Assembly (NCBI RefSeq): GCF_000367945.1
Contig: NZ_KB849179.1
Span: 1,392,935-1,456,934, forward strand
DNA: 64,000 bases
Direction of reading: 5' to 3'
Source: Acinetobacter proteolyticus
GTDB taxonomy: Bacteria > Pseudomonadota > Gammaproteobacteria > Pseudomonadales > Moraxellaceae
A program made the position numbers and the translations under genes. Below, piece after piece: positions 37,868 to 45,957 of the stretch. The first letter of the stretch is position 1. Every line of letters begins with the position of its first letter. The notes below the pieces were generated by a model. It did not search any database. It saw nothing but the letters and a program-made list of their open reading frames with translations, and had not been told where the DNA came from.

Positions 37868-38404
37868 TTACAAATTGACGATCTCTGACTGTACTAAAGC
37901 TTCAGTGATCCAACAGATGTGAGATAAATGATGGACATCACAATTACTGCCACCACCAATACGATCTACCACCAGAAAATCACTATCTGCTTCCAAAGTA
38001 ATTAAAGGATGATGCCATACCCCTTGATGATAGGTAACACCCTGCTGCCCATTGCTGATAAAAGCTTGAATCCGTTGCTCATCAGGTTGTGTTTGATCAA
38101 AAGGCAACGCCACAACAACAATAAACTTCTGTTGCTGTAATGGAATAAAAGACTGTGAACCATAAGGATGTCGTTCTAACATCTCAATCTGAAATGGAAT
38201 GGGCGTTGCAGACAGATTATGAAAAATGCTCATTCCTACGGCGACCTGATCGCCTGACACCTGTGCCAGAGATAAGGCATGATAGCGTTCAGTGAGTCCC
38301 TGATTAATCAGGATAAAGTCTTTATTGCTCTTTTCAATCACATCACCAAAAGCAGCAAAACTGTCTTGAGTTAAGGGCCGAATTTCAATATTTTTTTCAT
38401 GCAT
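37868..38404 (-). CDS. allA: Ureidoglycolate lyase
   Basis: 178 residues, cupin-like AllA family. Begins MHEKNIEIRPLTQDSFAAFGDVIE, with SFIPLQQQKFIVVVALP and GVTYHQGVWHHPLITLE containing the metal-site histidines. Converts ureidoglycolate to glyoxylate and urea, the last step of the allantoin branch. It lies 198 bp after alc on the same strand; two hairpins between them may reduce read-through. Confidence 0.92.
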   Translation of the reverse strand: MHEKNIEIRPLTQDSFAAFGDVIEKSNKDFILINQGLTERYHALSLAQVSGDQVAVGMSIFHNLSATPIPFQIEMLERHPYGSQSFIPLQQQKFIVVVALPFDQTQPDEQRIQAFISNGQQGVTYHQGVWHHPLITLEADSDFLVVDRIGGGSNCDVHHLSHICWITEALVQSEIVNL

Positions 38405-38528
38405 AGGTTGATTCTCTTTAGATCAGTTGCATCGCGTGAGCAACACTGTCGCGCAAGGCAACTTTTGCGCTGTTGCTTTATTTGCTTAAAAATAACTACA
38501 GGTTATGCAATCAAATTAAAATCAAAAG

Positions 38529-38563
38529 CTCAAAAACCAATGGCTGCGCCATTGGTTTTTGAG
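38529..38563. terminator. 16-bp perfect stem hairpin between alc and allA
   Basis: CTCAAAAACCAATGGC (38529-38544), loop TGC, and the complement to 38563. The stem is perfect, with T-rich arms on both strands. It may terminate the alc transcript. Confidence 0.7.
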
Positions 38564-38570
38564 GGTGTGC

Positions 38571-38589
38571 TAAGGGGCTTCGCCCCTTA
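38571..38589. terminator. Second hairpin TAAGGGGC-TTC-GCCCCTTA
   Basis: Perfect 8-bp GC-rich stem, 7 bp from the first hairpin and 14 bp after the alc stop. GGGGCTTCGCCCC hairpins recur in intergenic regions of many bacteria. Confidence 0.6.
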
Positions 38590-38602
38590 ACCCCCTGAAA
38601 AA

Positions 38603-39616
38603 TCATTTTGCAACCAGTGCCGCTTTCCCCCATAAACGAATCCGACTAATCCCGCCATCAGGAATCATATTGACGCGGATATAATTCACTTTTTGATGTT
38701 GAAGCACTTCTGCAACATATTCATGAATATTGTCCATGCTCAAAGGTTGCTGTTCCAATAAAAAAGGCCAGAACATACTCTGTGGAATAAGTTGCGCATC
38801 GGTTGCATCTTCAATATAAGCAGCTTGAATCGAACAAAATGCAGGAAAATTCCCTTTAAAATACGCGGTATCTACATCAATTTTTTCAATCTGCCCTGTT
38901 TGTCCCAAAGCAATAATGCACCAATCAAAACCAGGGGCACGGCGACGTTTGGTCTCCCAACCATCGCCCATATTAATGCCGCGATCAGGACTGAGCAGAT
39001 TATTCGGATGGCCGAAATGCGCATCACTAAAGGCCACAATACGCCCACCATTTTTTAAACCAATTAAATCCATCTGCTGAGTTGTATCGACATTTTCGAG
39101 TAGCACACGGCCATAGACTCTTAAACGTGCAATGCCCCCATCAGGGAAAATATTAATGCGAATATGGGTAATTTTCTGAGCGGCACAGTCGAAAAAATGA
39201 TGCTGGTCTGGAGATAAAACTGAATTTTCTAATAAAGCAGTCCATGTAATACCTTCCAATTGATTATCTGGTGCATAGCAGCCCTCAATAGAAGCAGATG
39301 CCGGATAATTACCTGTAAAAAATGAGGTATCAATATCAAATCCAGATACAAGCCCTGTCACACCTAAACGAACAATACACCAATCATAACCAGACTCACG
39401 CTTACGTCGCGTTTCCCATCCATCCATCCACTTTCCATTGTCATCATATTTTCCTTCAATGAATTGAGCGGGTGTGCTTTGCAACATTCTTGCAGCTTCT
39501 GCAAAAAACTCATCGGAACAACTGACGATAGTTGCACCAATTCTGGCATCAGCAAGATTGGTTAACGCCTGCAAATGGGTCGGTAAAGCTACGGTTTTAG
39601 CAACATGCACTGTCAT
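38603..39616 (-). CDS. alc: Allantoicase
   Basis: 337 residues formed of two allantoicase domains. The internal duplication is visible: GWETRRKRESGYDWCIVRLG and later GWETKRRRAPGFDWCIIALG, each followed by DTSFFTGNYPA or DTAYFKGNFPA, and by HIRINIFPDGGIARLRVYG or YIRVNMIPDGGISRIRLWG. Hydrolyses allantoate to ureidoglycolate and urea. AGGA before the ATG. Divergent from the GntR gene, with a GntR-type palindrome between them. Confidence 0.95.
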   Translation of the reverse strand: MTVHVAKTVALPTHLQALTNLADARIGATIVSCSDEFFAEAARMLQSTPAQFIEGKYDDNGKWMDGWETRRKRESGYDWCIVRLGVTGLVSGFDIDTSFFTGNYPASASIEGCYAPDNQLEGITWTALLENSVLSPDQHHFFDCAAQKITHIRINIFPDGGIARLRVYGRVLLENVDTTQQMDLIGLKNGGRIVAFSDAHFGHPNNLLSPDRGINMGDGWETKRRRAPGFDWCIIALGQTGQIEKIDVDTAYFKGNFPAFCSIQAAYIEDATDAQLIPQSMFWPFLLEQQPLSMDNIHEYVAEVLQHQKVNYIRVNMIPDGGISRIRLWGKAALVAK

Positions 39617-39668
39617 TGATCATTCCTGAAGGTTTCATTTCTATTCTATTATGCAAGATCCAGTCCAA

Positions 39669-39681
39669 CTGGTCTGACCTG
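39669..39681. promoter_or_regulatory. Palindrome CTGGTCTGACCTG between alc and gntR
   Basis: Near-perfect copy of CTGGTC-N-GACCAG, also seen at 40589 and 45805. It sits in the divergent promoter of alc and the FadR-type GntR gene. TGGTNNGACCA-like palindromes are typical of FadR-subfamily operators. Confidence 0.65.
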
Positions 39682-39780
39682 TTATTAAAAATATAGCTAT
39701 TTTTAAGCAACAGCGCCAACAAAAAGATAAATTTTGTGTAGAATCAAACTGTTTATTTTTATATTTAAGGTGCGTTGCTG

Positions 39781-40497
39781 ATGAGTCCACAGGCTATGCT
39801 CAATGGAAAATCCTCTCAGGTGACTGAGCAAGCGGTGGAAGTAATTCACCAACGCATTCAACAAAATACTTATGCAGTTGGTTCTGCCTTACCCTCGCAA
39901 CGTGATCTTGCCCTCCAGTTGGGAATCAGCCGTGCTTCTTTACGTGAGGCATTAACCCGTCTTGCCGCTTTAGGATTATTGGAAATCAAGGCGGGTAAAG
40001 GGGTTTATGTGATTTCGCAGCATAGCCAAGCCGCAGAACAATGGGATGGCGAACACCGTGTTTCGCTTAAAGATTTCTACCAATTACGCTACGTTTTGGA
40101 AGGTTTTTGCGCCCTGCTTGCATGTGAATACTTAACCGAACAGGATAAGTCGACCCTCCAGCAACACTACCAATCACTTGCCAGTGCAATCAAACAACAG
40201 AACTGGCAGGCAGCCTCTGAATTTGATTATGCTTTTCACCAACATATTATTGAACTTAGCCATAATCAATCGATTATTCAAACACTTAAAATGCATACTG
40301 AATGGATTAAAAAAAGCCAGATTCTGCCTTTTGTTCAACCTAATCTGGCATTTAAAACCATTCAAGAACATGAATTAATTCTGCAAGCTTTATTTAATCA
40401 GGATGCAGCTGCGGCTGAAAAAGCCATGCAAGCGCATATTATTGGTGCTGCACAACGGGCGGGTGTGTACTTTTCTCGACATAACAGCTCAATCTAA
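39781..40497 (+). CDS. GntR-family regulator, FadR (FCD) subfamily
   Basis: About 238 residues. N-terminal winged helix (GSALPSQRDLALQLGISRASLREALTRLAALGLLEIKAGKGVYV) and C-terminal FCD ligand domain (about 95-225) with ASEFDYAFHQHIIELSHN and EHELILQALFNQDAAAAEKAMQAHI, the metal-binding His/Asp pattern. ATG 39781 has AAGGTG 9 nt before it. Divergent from alc and upstream of hpxO. It probably represses the purine genes; likely ligand is an intermediate such as allantoate or urate (inference). Confidence 0.9.
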   Translation: MSPQAMLNGKSSQVTEQAVEVIHQRIQQNTYAVGSALPSQRDLALQLGISRASLREALTRLAALGLLEIKAGKGVYVISQHSQAAEQWDGEHRVSLKDFYQLRYVLEGFCALLACEYLTEQDKSTLQQHYQSLASAIKQQNWQAASEFDYAFHQHIIELSHNQSIIQTLKMHTEWIKKSQILPFVQPNLAFKTIQEHELILQALFNQDAAAAEKAMQAHIIGAAQRAGVYFSRHNSSI

Positions 40498-40588
40498 GCA
40501 CGAAAATTAAATCTGCACCACTTTGCCCCATGCTTTGAACCACATCAATGCAGCCTTTCTATTTTTGCTTTTTAATAAAGCAAATTAT

Positions 40589-40601
40589 CTGGTATGACCA
40601 G
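40589..40601. promoter_or_regulatory. Palindrome CTGGTATGACCAG upstream of hpxO
   Basis: Arms CTGGT/ACCAG with a 3-bp centre. It lies 78 bp before the hpxO ATG and matches the sites at 39669 and 45805. Confidence 0.65.
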
Positions 40602-40678
40602 TAAAACCAGTTGCTAAAATTGGCACACTTCTCGCTTAGAACTGTTTAGAAACTTATTTATATTTTAGGGTCTGAACG

Positions 40679-41836
40679 ATGAATATTGCGATTGTAGGTG
40701 CAGGTATGGGCGGTTTGACTGCTGGTATCGCGTTAAAAAAATTTGGGCATCAGGTCACGATCTATGAACAAGCTGCCGAAATTTTACCCGTCGGGGCCGC
40801 TATTTCACTTTGGTCAAATGGGGTGAAGTGCCTCAACTATCTAGGCTTAACCGATCAAATTCAGGCGCTTGGTGGGCAAATGGAATCTTTGGCTTATGTG
40901 GATGGACTGAGCCAACAAACCATGACTCAATTTAGCTTATCACCTTTATATAAAGAAGTCGGGCAACGCGCCTACCCTGTCGCCCGAGCCGATCTACAAC
41001 AATTATTAATGCAGCAATTTGGTCTGGCAGATATCAAACTGGGCATGAAAATGACGGCGATTGAAAGCCATCAAGATGATGTCACCCTTCATTTTCAGGA
41101 TGGCTCACAAATTACAGCAGATTTACTGATTGGTGCAGATGGCACACATTCGCTCACCCGAAAATTTGTCCTCGGTTATCAGGTTGAACGTCGCTATGCA
41201 GGTTATGTGAATTGGAATGGTTTGGTTGATATTGATGAAGCGATTGCACCTGCCATGCAATGGACGACGTATATCGGTGAAGGTAAACGTGTGTCACTGA
41301 TGCCTGTAGCCCAAAATCGTTTCTATTTCTTCTTTGACGTTCCTTTAGCAGCTGGATTGGAAAATCAGCGTGAACAGTATAAGCAAGACCTCAAATCTCA
41401 TTTCAGCGGCTGGTGTGAACCTGTACAAAAACTGATTGAACGTTTAGATGAGCAAAAAACCAATCGTGTCGAAATTCATGACATCGAACCTTTTATGGAT
41501 TTTTATAAAGGACGCGTGGTACTGCTCGGTGATGCAGCGCATAGCACCACTCCAGATATCGGACAAGGCGGCTGCCAAGCCATGGAAGATGCGATTTACC
41601 TCGCCCGCGCCTTGCAAATCAATACCTTTGGCTTAGAGGATGCACTGGCACGTTATCAAAACAAGCGCAATGATCGTACCAAAGAAATGGTCCTTCGAGC
41701 CCGCAAGCGTTGCGATGTCACCCATATGAAAGATCCACAAGTGACTGAAGAATGGTATCAATCGCTGTACCAAGAACAAGGCTCACATATCATGCAAGGG
41801 ATTATCAGTAATATTATTGGCAATCCACTGGATTAA
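40679..41836 (+). CDS. hpxO: FAD-dependent urate hydroxylase
   Basis: 385 residues of the aromatic-ring monooxygenase class. FAD motif [19 protein letters not shown] and the second flavin motif [22 protein letters not shown] are intact. The sequence matches HpxO, which oxidises urate to 5-hydroxyisourate with NADH and O2 and replaces cofactor-free uricase (established in Klebsiella). AGGG before the ATG. HiuH and UraD, the next two enzymes, are encoded at 44.9-45.8 kb. Confidence 0.93.
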   Translation: MNIAIVGAGMGGLTAGIALKKFGHQVTIYEQAAEILPVGAAISLWSNGVKCLNYLGLTDQIQALGGQMESLAYVDGLSQQTMTQFSLSPLYKEVGQRAYPVARADLQQLLMQQFGLADIKLGMKMTAIESHQDDVTLHFQDGSQITADLLIGADGTHSLTRKFVLGYQVERRYAGYVNWNGLVDIDEAIAPAMQWTTYIGEGKRVSLMPVAQNRFYFFFDVPLAAGLENQREQYKQDLKSHFSGWCEPVQKLIERLDEQKTNRVEIHDIEPFMDFYKGRVVLLGDAAHSTTPDIGQGGCQAMEDAIYLARALQINTFGLEDALARYQNKRNDRTKEMVLRARKRCDVTHMKDPQVTEEWYQSLYQEQGSHIMQGIISNIIGNPLD

Positions 41837-41844
41837 ATTAAAAA

Positions 41845-41864
41845 GGGGGCGCTTATCAGCCCCC
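41845..41864. terminator. Bidirectional terminator between hpxO and the 8-oxoguanine deaminase
   Basis: GGGGGC (41845-41850), 8-nt loop, GCCCCC (41859-41864), with A-rich and T-rich sequence on the two sides. Shared by convergent genes. Confidence 0.75.
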
Positions 41865-41892
41865 TCCTTCATTTTAAATCAATAACGATTTC

Positions 41893-43266
41893 TTAAGCCG
41901 CCAATAAGGCTGTTGCTGCAGCACGATGTTTTGCTTTCAGTTCTTCTAAATCAAGCCCTTGAATTTCGCCATGTTTGACTTGCCACTGGCCTGCGACCAT
42001 GACATGTTCTGCTTTATCTGCACCACACAAGAGTAAGGCTGCAATCGGGTCATGACTGCCTGAGAATTTCAATTCATCGAGTTTATAACAGGCTAAATCG
42101 GCTTGATAATCAGGTGCAAATTGTCCTAAATGCTGTCCACGCCCTAATAGCTGTGCGGAACCGTGGGTTCCCCAATGCAAGGCCAACTCAGGTGTAATCC
42201 TTTCCGCACCGTATTTTAAACGCTGTAAATACATGGCCTGACGAACTTCCAGAATTAAATTTGAAGCATCTCCAGAGGCAGAGCCATCAACGCCCAACCC
42301 CACCTTGGCACCTGCCTGCATTAAATCGAGAGTTGGGCAAATCCCTGAAGCAAGACGCATATTGGAATGTGGACAATGGCAAATTCCTACTCCAGCCTGC
42401 CCTAAACGCTGAATTTCATCTGCATTAAAATGGATACCATGTGCCAACCAAGTCCGTTCATTTAGCCAACCCACGTGTTCTAAATAATCCACCGTACGCA
42501 TACCAAACTTTTCCAGACAGAAGCTTTCCTCATCCAAGGTTTCCGCAAGGTGTGTATGCAATCTGACATCCAGTGTCTGGGCCAGTTGCGCGCTTTCTCG
42601 CATAATCTCCTGTGTGACCGAAAAGGGTGAGCATGGAGCCAAGGCAATATTGACCATGCCGTTATCCCCCCGTTGATGATATTTCTGCACCAAGCGTTCA
42701 CTGTCCCTTAAAATGACCTCCATACTTTGTACGGTATGCTGTGGCGGTAAACCACCTTGTTCTTGTCCGAGACTCATCGAACCACGGGTTAACATCACCC
42801 GCATTCCCAATTGCTGTGCGGCATTGACTTGAATATCAATCGCATCGGTCAATTGTTGCGGGAATAAATAATGATGATCGGCAGCAAAGGTACAGCCCGA
42901 TAGCAACAACTCGGCCAAAGCCACTTGGGTCGCCACATGTAACTGCTCTGGATTTAGACGGGCCCATACTGGGTACAGATTAACCAACCAAGGAAATAAA
43001 GGTAGATTAACCACAGGTGCCCAAGCTCGAGTCAAGGTTTGATAAAAATGATGGTGACTATTCACCAACCCAGGAATCACCACCAAGTCTTTGGCATCGA
43101 ATATGTCATCACATGGTAGACTGGGTTGCTGATCCTTTGCCAAAACCTCGATGATTTTATTATTTTCAATCACCAAGCCATTACTCGCGTCAAGTTCATT
43201 CGCGGTATAAATTGCGAGTGGTTGTTTAATCCAGATTCTTGAACGGCTATTTAAGCTGGCCATCAT
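41893..43266 (-). CDS. 8-oxoguanine deaminase
   Basis: 457 residues of COG0402. VIPGLVNSHHHFYQTLTRAWAPVVNLPLFPWL and TFAADHHYLFPQQL match the characterised Pseudomonas 8-oxoguanine deaminase closely, as I recall it. HTHLAETLDEE, HCPHSNMRLASGI and GVDGSASGDASNL complete the metal site. Converts 8-oxoguanine to urate and ammonia, feeding HpxO directly. The start at 43266 follows GAGG by 8 nt. Downstream of the NCS2 permease on the same strand. Confidence 0.88.
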   Translation of the reverse strand: MMASLNSRSRIWIKQPLAIYTANELDASNGLVIENNKIIEVLAKDQQPSLPCDDIFDAKDLVVIPGLVNSHHHFYQTLTRAWAPVVNLPLFPWLVNLYPVWARLNPEQLHVATQVALAELLLSGCTFAADHHYLFPQQLTDAIDIQVNAAQQLGMRVMLTRGSMSLGQEQGGLPPQHTVQSMEVILRDSERLVQKYHQRGDNGMVNIALAPCSPFSVTQEIMRESAQLAQTLDVRLHTHLAETLDEESFCLEKFGMRTVDYLEHVGWLNERTWLAHGIHFNADEIQRLGQAGVGICHCPHSNMRLASGICPTLDLMQAGAKVGLGVDGSASGDASNLILEVRQAMYLQRLKYGAERITPELALHWGTHGSAQLLGRGQHLGQFAPDYQADLACYKLDELKFSGSHDPIAALLLCGADKAEHVMVAGQWQVKHGEIQGLDLEELKAKHRAAATALLAA

Positions 43267-43283
43267 GATTATTACCTCGTCCT

Positions 43284-43450
43284 TTAAAATTTGTAGCTCA
43301 GTGCAAAACGGTTTTGTAAGAAATTCCTGTCATAACGCGGAGAAGTCTGAATCCCTGCAAAATTACTGACACTAAAACCTTTCAAAGTGCCCGTGAAGTT
43401 ATAAATGCCAAACAGCATGTATCCAGATTGATTTCGACTAACGAGATTTT
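43284..43450 (-). pseudogene. C-terminal remnant of an outer-membrane porin
   Basis: An open frame (up to 43526) whose last 55 or so residues read GYMLFGIYNFTGTLKGFSVSNFAG...YDRNFLQNRFALSYKF, with alternating beta-strand pattern and a terminal Phe as in outer-membrane barrels. It lacks a signal peptide and most of a barrel, and its 5' part overlaps the permease terminator. Probably the tail of a deleted porin gene, perhaps once a purine uptake channel (inference). Confidence 0.45.
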
Positions 43451-43484
43451 CAGCCTCATTTAAATCCATAATAGATAAAAAGCA

Positions 43485-43515
43485 GGATTCAGTTTGAACA
43501 TTCAATCCTGAATCC
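43485..43515 (-). terminator. Terminator after the NCS2 permease gene
   Basis: GGATTCAG (43485-43492) and CTGAATCC (43508-43515) pair perfectly; on the minus strand the stem is followed by a T-run (TGCTTTTTATC). Confidence 0.75.
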
Positions 43516-43522
43516 GTGATGA

Positions 43523-44890
43523 TCAATGCCCTGAATTTAAGGGCAAGCTTGCCACTTCCACTGATTTTTTAGTGAATGGAAGATGATTGAAAATAATATT
43601 CAGTAGAATTGCAGTAATACAGGTTGAACTGATCCCAGAGTGTAATAGCATCTGCACAGAAACAGGGAATTGTGCATAAAACTCATGGTTTACAATCGGA
43701 ATCATGCCGATCGCCAATGAGGTTGCGACAATAATCAGGTTCTTATGCTCGTTATAATCCACTTTCGCTAAAGTGCGAATTCCACTGGCTGCGACCGTTC
43801 CAAACAGGACAATTCCTGCTCCACCTAATACCGGCATCGGAATAGATGCGACTAAACGCCCCACAATCGGCAGTAAACCTAAAACAATCAGAATTCCGCC
43901 TGCCGTTGCCACCACAAATCGGCTTTTAATGCCAGTTATCGCAACCAGTCCCACATTCTGTGCAAATGCCGTTTGCATAAATGAGCCGAAGATCGGTGAG
44001 ATTGCACTGGATAACATGTCGGCACGTAAACCATCCCCAATCCGTTTGGAATCGACTTTGCTGCCCACGATTTCACCAATCGCAATAATATCTGCGGTGG
44101 TTTCCGTCATCACCACCAAGGTCACAATCACCATGGAAAGAATGGCAGAAAACTCAAAGACAGGAGAACCAAAGTGGAAAAAGCTCGGCAAAGCAAAAAT
44201 AGAGCCTGAACCGACATTGGAAAAATCAGTGAATCCAGCAAAATAAGCCAGTATTGTTCCCAACACAATGGCAATCAAAATCGCAAGCCGACGCAAGATT
44301 TGACTGCGTAACATACTAAAAATAATCACAATCGCTAAGGTCATTAATGCTAAACCCACATTGGCTGGATCACCCCAGTTTTCAGCTTTTGGGTTGCCGC
44401 CCATAATCCAGCGGATTGCCACAGGTGTCAGCGAAATACCGATCATGGTAATCACACAACCAGTCACCACGGGTGGGAAAAAACGGATAATTTTTGCGAA
44501 AAATGGTGTGAGCAACAGGCCAATAATCGACGCCACAATCACAGCACCAAACGCCGAGGCCAAACCACCACCTGTGGTTACAATGGCGAGAATAGTGGCG
44601 ACACCTGCAAAAGAGACACCCTGAACAATCGGCAATTTCGCCCCGAAATGTTTGAAACCAACGGTTTGTAAAACGGTGGCAATCCCCCCAACAAATAATG
44701 CAGCCGCCACCAATAGTCCAATTTCAGAGGCTTGCAAGCCCGCCGCAGCACCAATAATTAGCGGCGGTGCAATGATACCGCCATACATGGTCAAGACATG
44801 TTGCAAACCATAAATCAGGTTTTTGTTCATGCCTAGGTATTGATGTTCTGCTGATCCGTGAGCCTCACGGTCTAGGTTGTCTTGCTGCAT
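43523..44890 (-). CDS. NCS2 family purine (urate/xanthine) permease
   Basis: 455 residues with about 14 helices. NCS2 motifs YGLQHVLTMYGGIIAPPLIIG near the N terminus, LPIVQGVSFAGVATI, and the substrate-site region TETTADIIAIGEIVG. Proton- or sodium-coupled uptake of uric acid or xanthine (YgfU/UacT or XanPQ-like); urate is likeliest by context. It follows hiuH by 50 bp. Confidence 0.9.
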   Translation of the reverse strand: MQQDNLDREAHGSAEHQYLGMNKNLIYGLQHVLTMYGGIIAPPLIIGAAAGLQASEIGLLVAAALFVGGIATVLQTVGFKHFGAKLPIVQGVSFAGVATILAIVTTGGGLASAFGAVIVASIIGLLLTPFFAKIIRFFPPVVTGCVITMIGISLTPVAIRWIMGGNPKAENWGDPANVGLALMTLAIVIIFSMLRSQILRRLAILIAIVLGTILAYFAGFTDFSNVGSGSIFALPSFFHFGSPVFEFSAILSMVIVTLVVMTETTADIIAIGEIVGSKVDSKRIGDGLRADMLSSAISPIFGSFMQTAFAQNVGLVAITGIKSRFVVATAGGILIVLGLLPIVGRLVASIPMPVLGGAGIVLFGTVAASGIRTLAKVDYNEHKNLIIVATSLAIGMIPIVNHEFYAQFPVSVQMLLHSGISSTCITAILLNIIFNHLPFTKKSVEVASLPLNSGH

Positions 44891-44940
44891 GGGTTAATTC
44901 CTCAAATTAAGTTCATGATGTCCACATTGCTTGAGTTGGT

Positions 44941-45276
44941 TTAGCTGCCACGATAGGTTGAATATGAAAAGGGACTGATTAATAACGGCACGTGATAGTG
45001 CTGTTGAATATCAGCGACCTTAAAATCAATACACACACGTGGATAAAAACTTTCGGTATTTAATGATTGAAAATAATCGGCAATTTCAAAAATTAATTGA
45101 TAATTGCTTTGCACAAATGCATCAATATTGAATGTTTTAATACGGCCATCTGCATCGGTAATTTGTTGATCTAATAACACGTAGCCTTGATCCCCTTGCT
45201 GCAGTAATTTCACCAGAACCTTTGACGCTGGTTGGCCCAGCGATGCATTTAAAATATGTGTACTGATACCCGCCAT
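44941..45276 (-). CDS. hiuH: 5-hydroxyisourate hydrolase
   Basis: 111 residues, transthyretin-related. Begins MAGISTHILNASLGQPASKV with the N-terminal His and ends with the diagnostic YRGS. HYHVPLLISPFSYSTYRGS is conserved. Hydrolyses 5-hydroxyisourate to OHCU. The ATG overlaps the uraD stop (TAATG), so translation is coupled. No signal peptide, so cytoplasmic. Confidence 0.96.
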   Translation of the reverse strand: MAGISTHILNASLGQPASKVLVKLLQQGDQGYVLLDQQITDADGRIKTFNIDAFVQSNYQLIFEIADYFQSLNTESFYPRVCIDFKVADIQQHYHVPLLISPFSYSTYRGS

Positions 45277-45776
45277 TATTGAATCTCCTGATTTAAACGA
45301 AGCAGTGCAATTTCCCCTAACTGCTGCTTCACTTCGGCCCGCTCTTGTGCTGCTGTGTTTTTGAGTCTGCGTTGCAACTCAGACAGGATCTGTTGCCCTG
45401 AACGACCTGCTGCACGAATCAGATAGATATGCCCAAATTTGTGCTCATAATCTAAATTGCCCTGATAAAGTGCCAGTTGCAGCACTGCATCGATTTGGAT
45501 CTGCCCTTGTTCTTGCTGAGAAAACTGCTGTTCTTTTTCAGACAACACCGCTGCCGCCTTTTTCTCGCCAATACGTGGATGTTGTGACAAGGCTGCAGAA
45601 ATTTCAGGCCATTGCCACGTTTGAGCTTGTGCAAGCGCAGTTTGATAAAGCTGTTCTTTTGAGCTGTAAGGACGTTGCTGTAGCAGTTCAGAAATCCAAG
45701 TGGGAATGTGCACACAGCCTTGCAAAATCCGTTGAGCCTCACCTGAATCTAGCTGATTGAATGTTTCGAGTTGCAT
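45276..45776 (-). CDS. uraD: OHCU decarboxylase
   Basis: 166 residues of the uraD family. Catalytic HPRIGEKKA motif and FGHIYLIRAAGRSGQQILSELQRRL are present. Decarboxylates 2-oxo-4-hydroxy-4-carboxy-5-ureidoimidazoline to S-allantoin. First gene of the uraD-hiuH-permease-8-oxoguanine deaminase set, with a perfect GntR-type palindrome 29 bp upstream (45805-45817). Confidence 0.95.
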   Translation of the reverse strand: MQLETFNQLDSGEAQRILQGCVHIPTWISELLQQRPYSSKEQLYQTALAQAQTWQWPEISAALSQHPRIGEKKAAAVLSEKEQQFSQQEQGQIQIDAVLQLALYQGNLDYEHKFGHIYLIRAAGRSGQQILSELQRRLKNTAAQERAEVKQQLGEIALLRLNQEIQ

Positions 45777-45804
45777 CGCTGCTCCAATTTAATGCAGTGT
45801 CTGA

Positions 45805-45817
45805 CTGGTCAGACCAG
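45805..45817. promoter_or_regulatory. Perfect palindrome CTGGTCAGACCAG upstream of uraD
   Basis: 13-bp perfect palindrome, best copy of the motif found at 39669 and 40589. It is 29 bp before the uraD start, where a repressor would block transcription. Confidence 0.7.
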
Positions 45818-45903
45818 ATATCATAAATCAAGCAATGAATATGCCAGTTTTTGTGTTTAGACGACAAACATCATCCAATAAGATATAAGACTTAGATTGA
45901 AAT

Positions 45904-45936
45904 AAAAAAAACGGCAACCACGAGGGTCACCGTTTT
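45904..45936 (-). terminator. Terminator after quiA
   Basis: Arms 45908-45919 and 45925-45936 pair over 12 bp (with two G-T wobbles on the minus-strand RNA) around a 5-nt loop, followed by a T-tract on the minus strand. It closes the pca-qui supraoperon. Confidence 0.85.
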
Positions 45937-45957
45937 ATCTTAAAAATTTAAAAGAAC

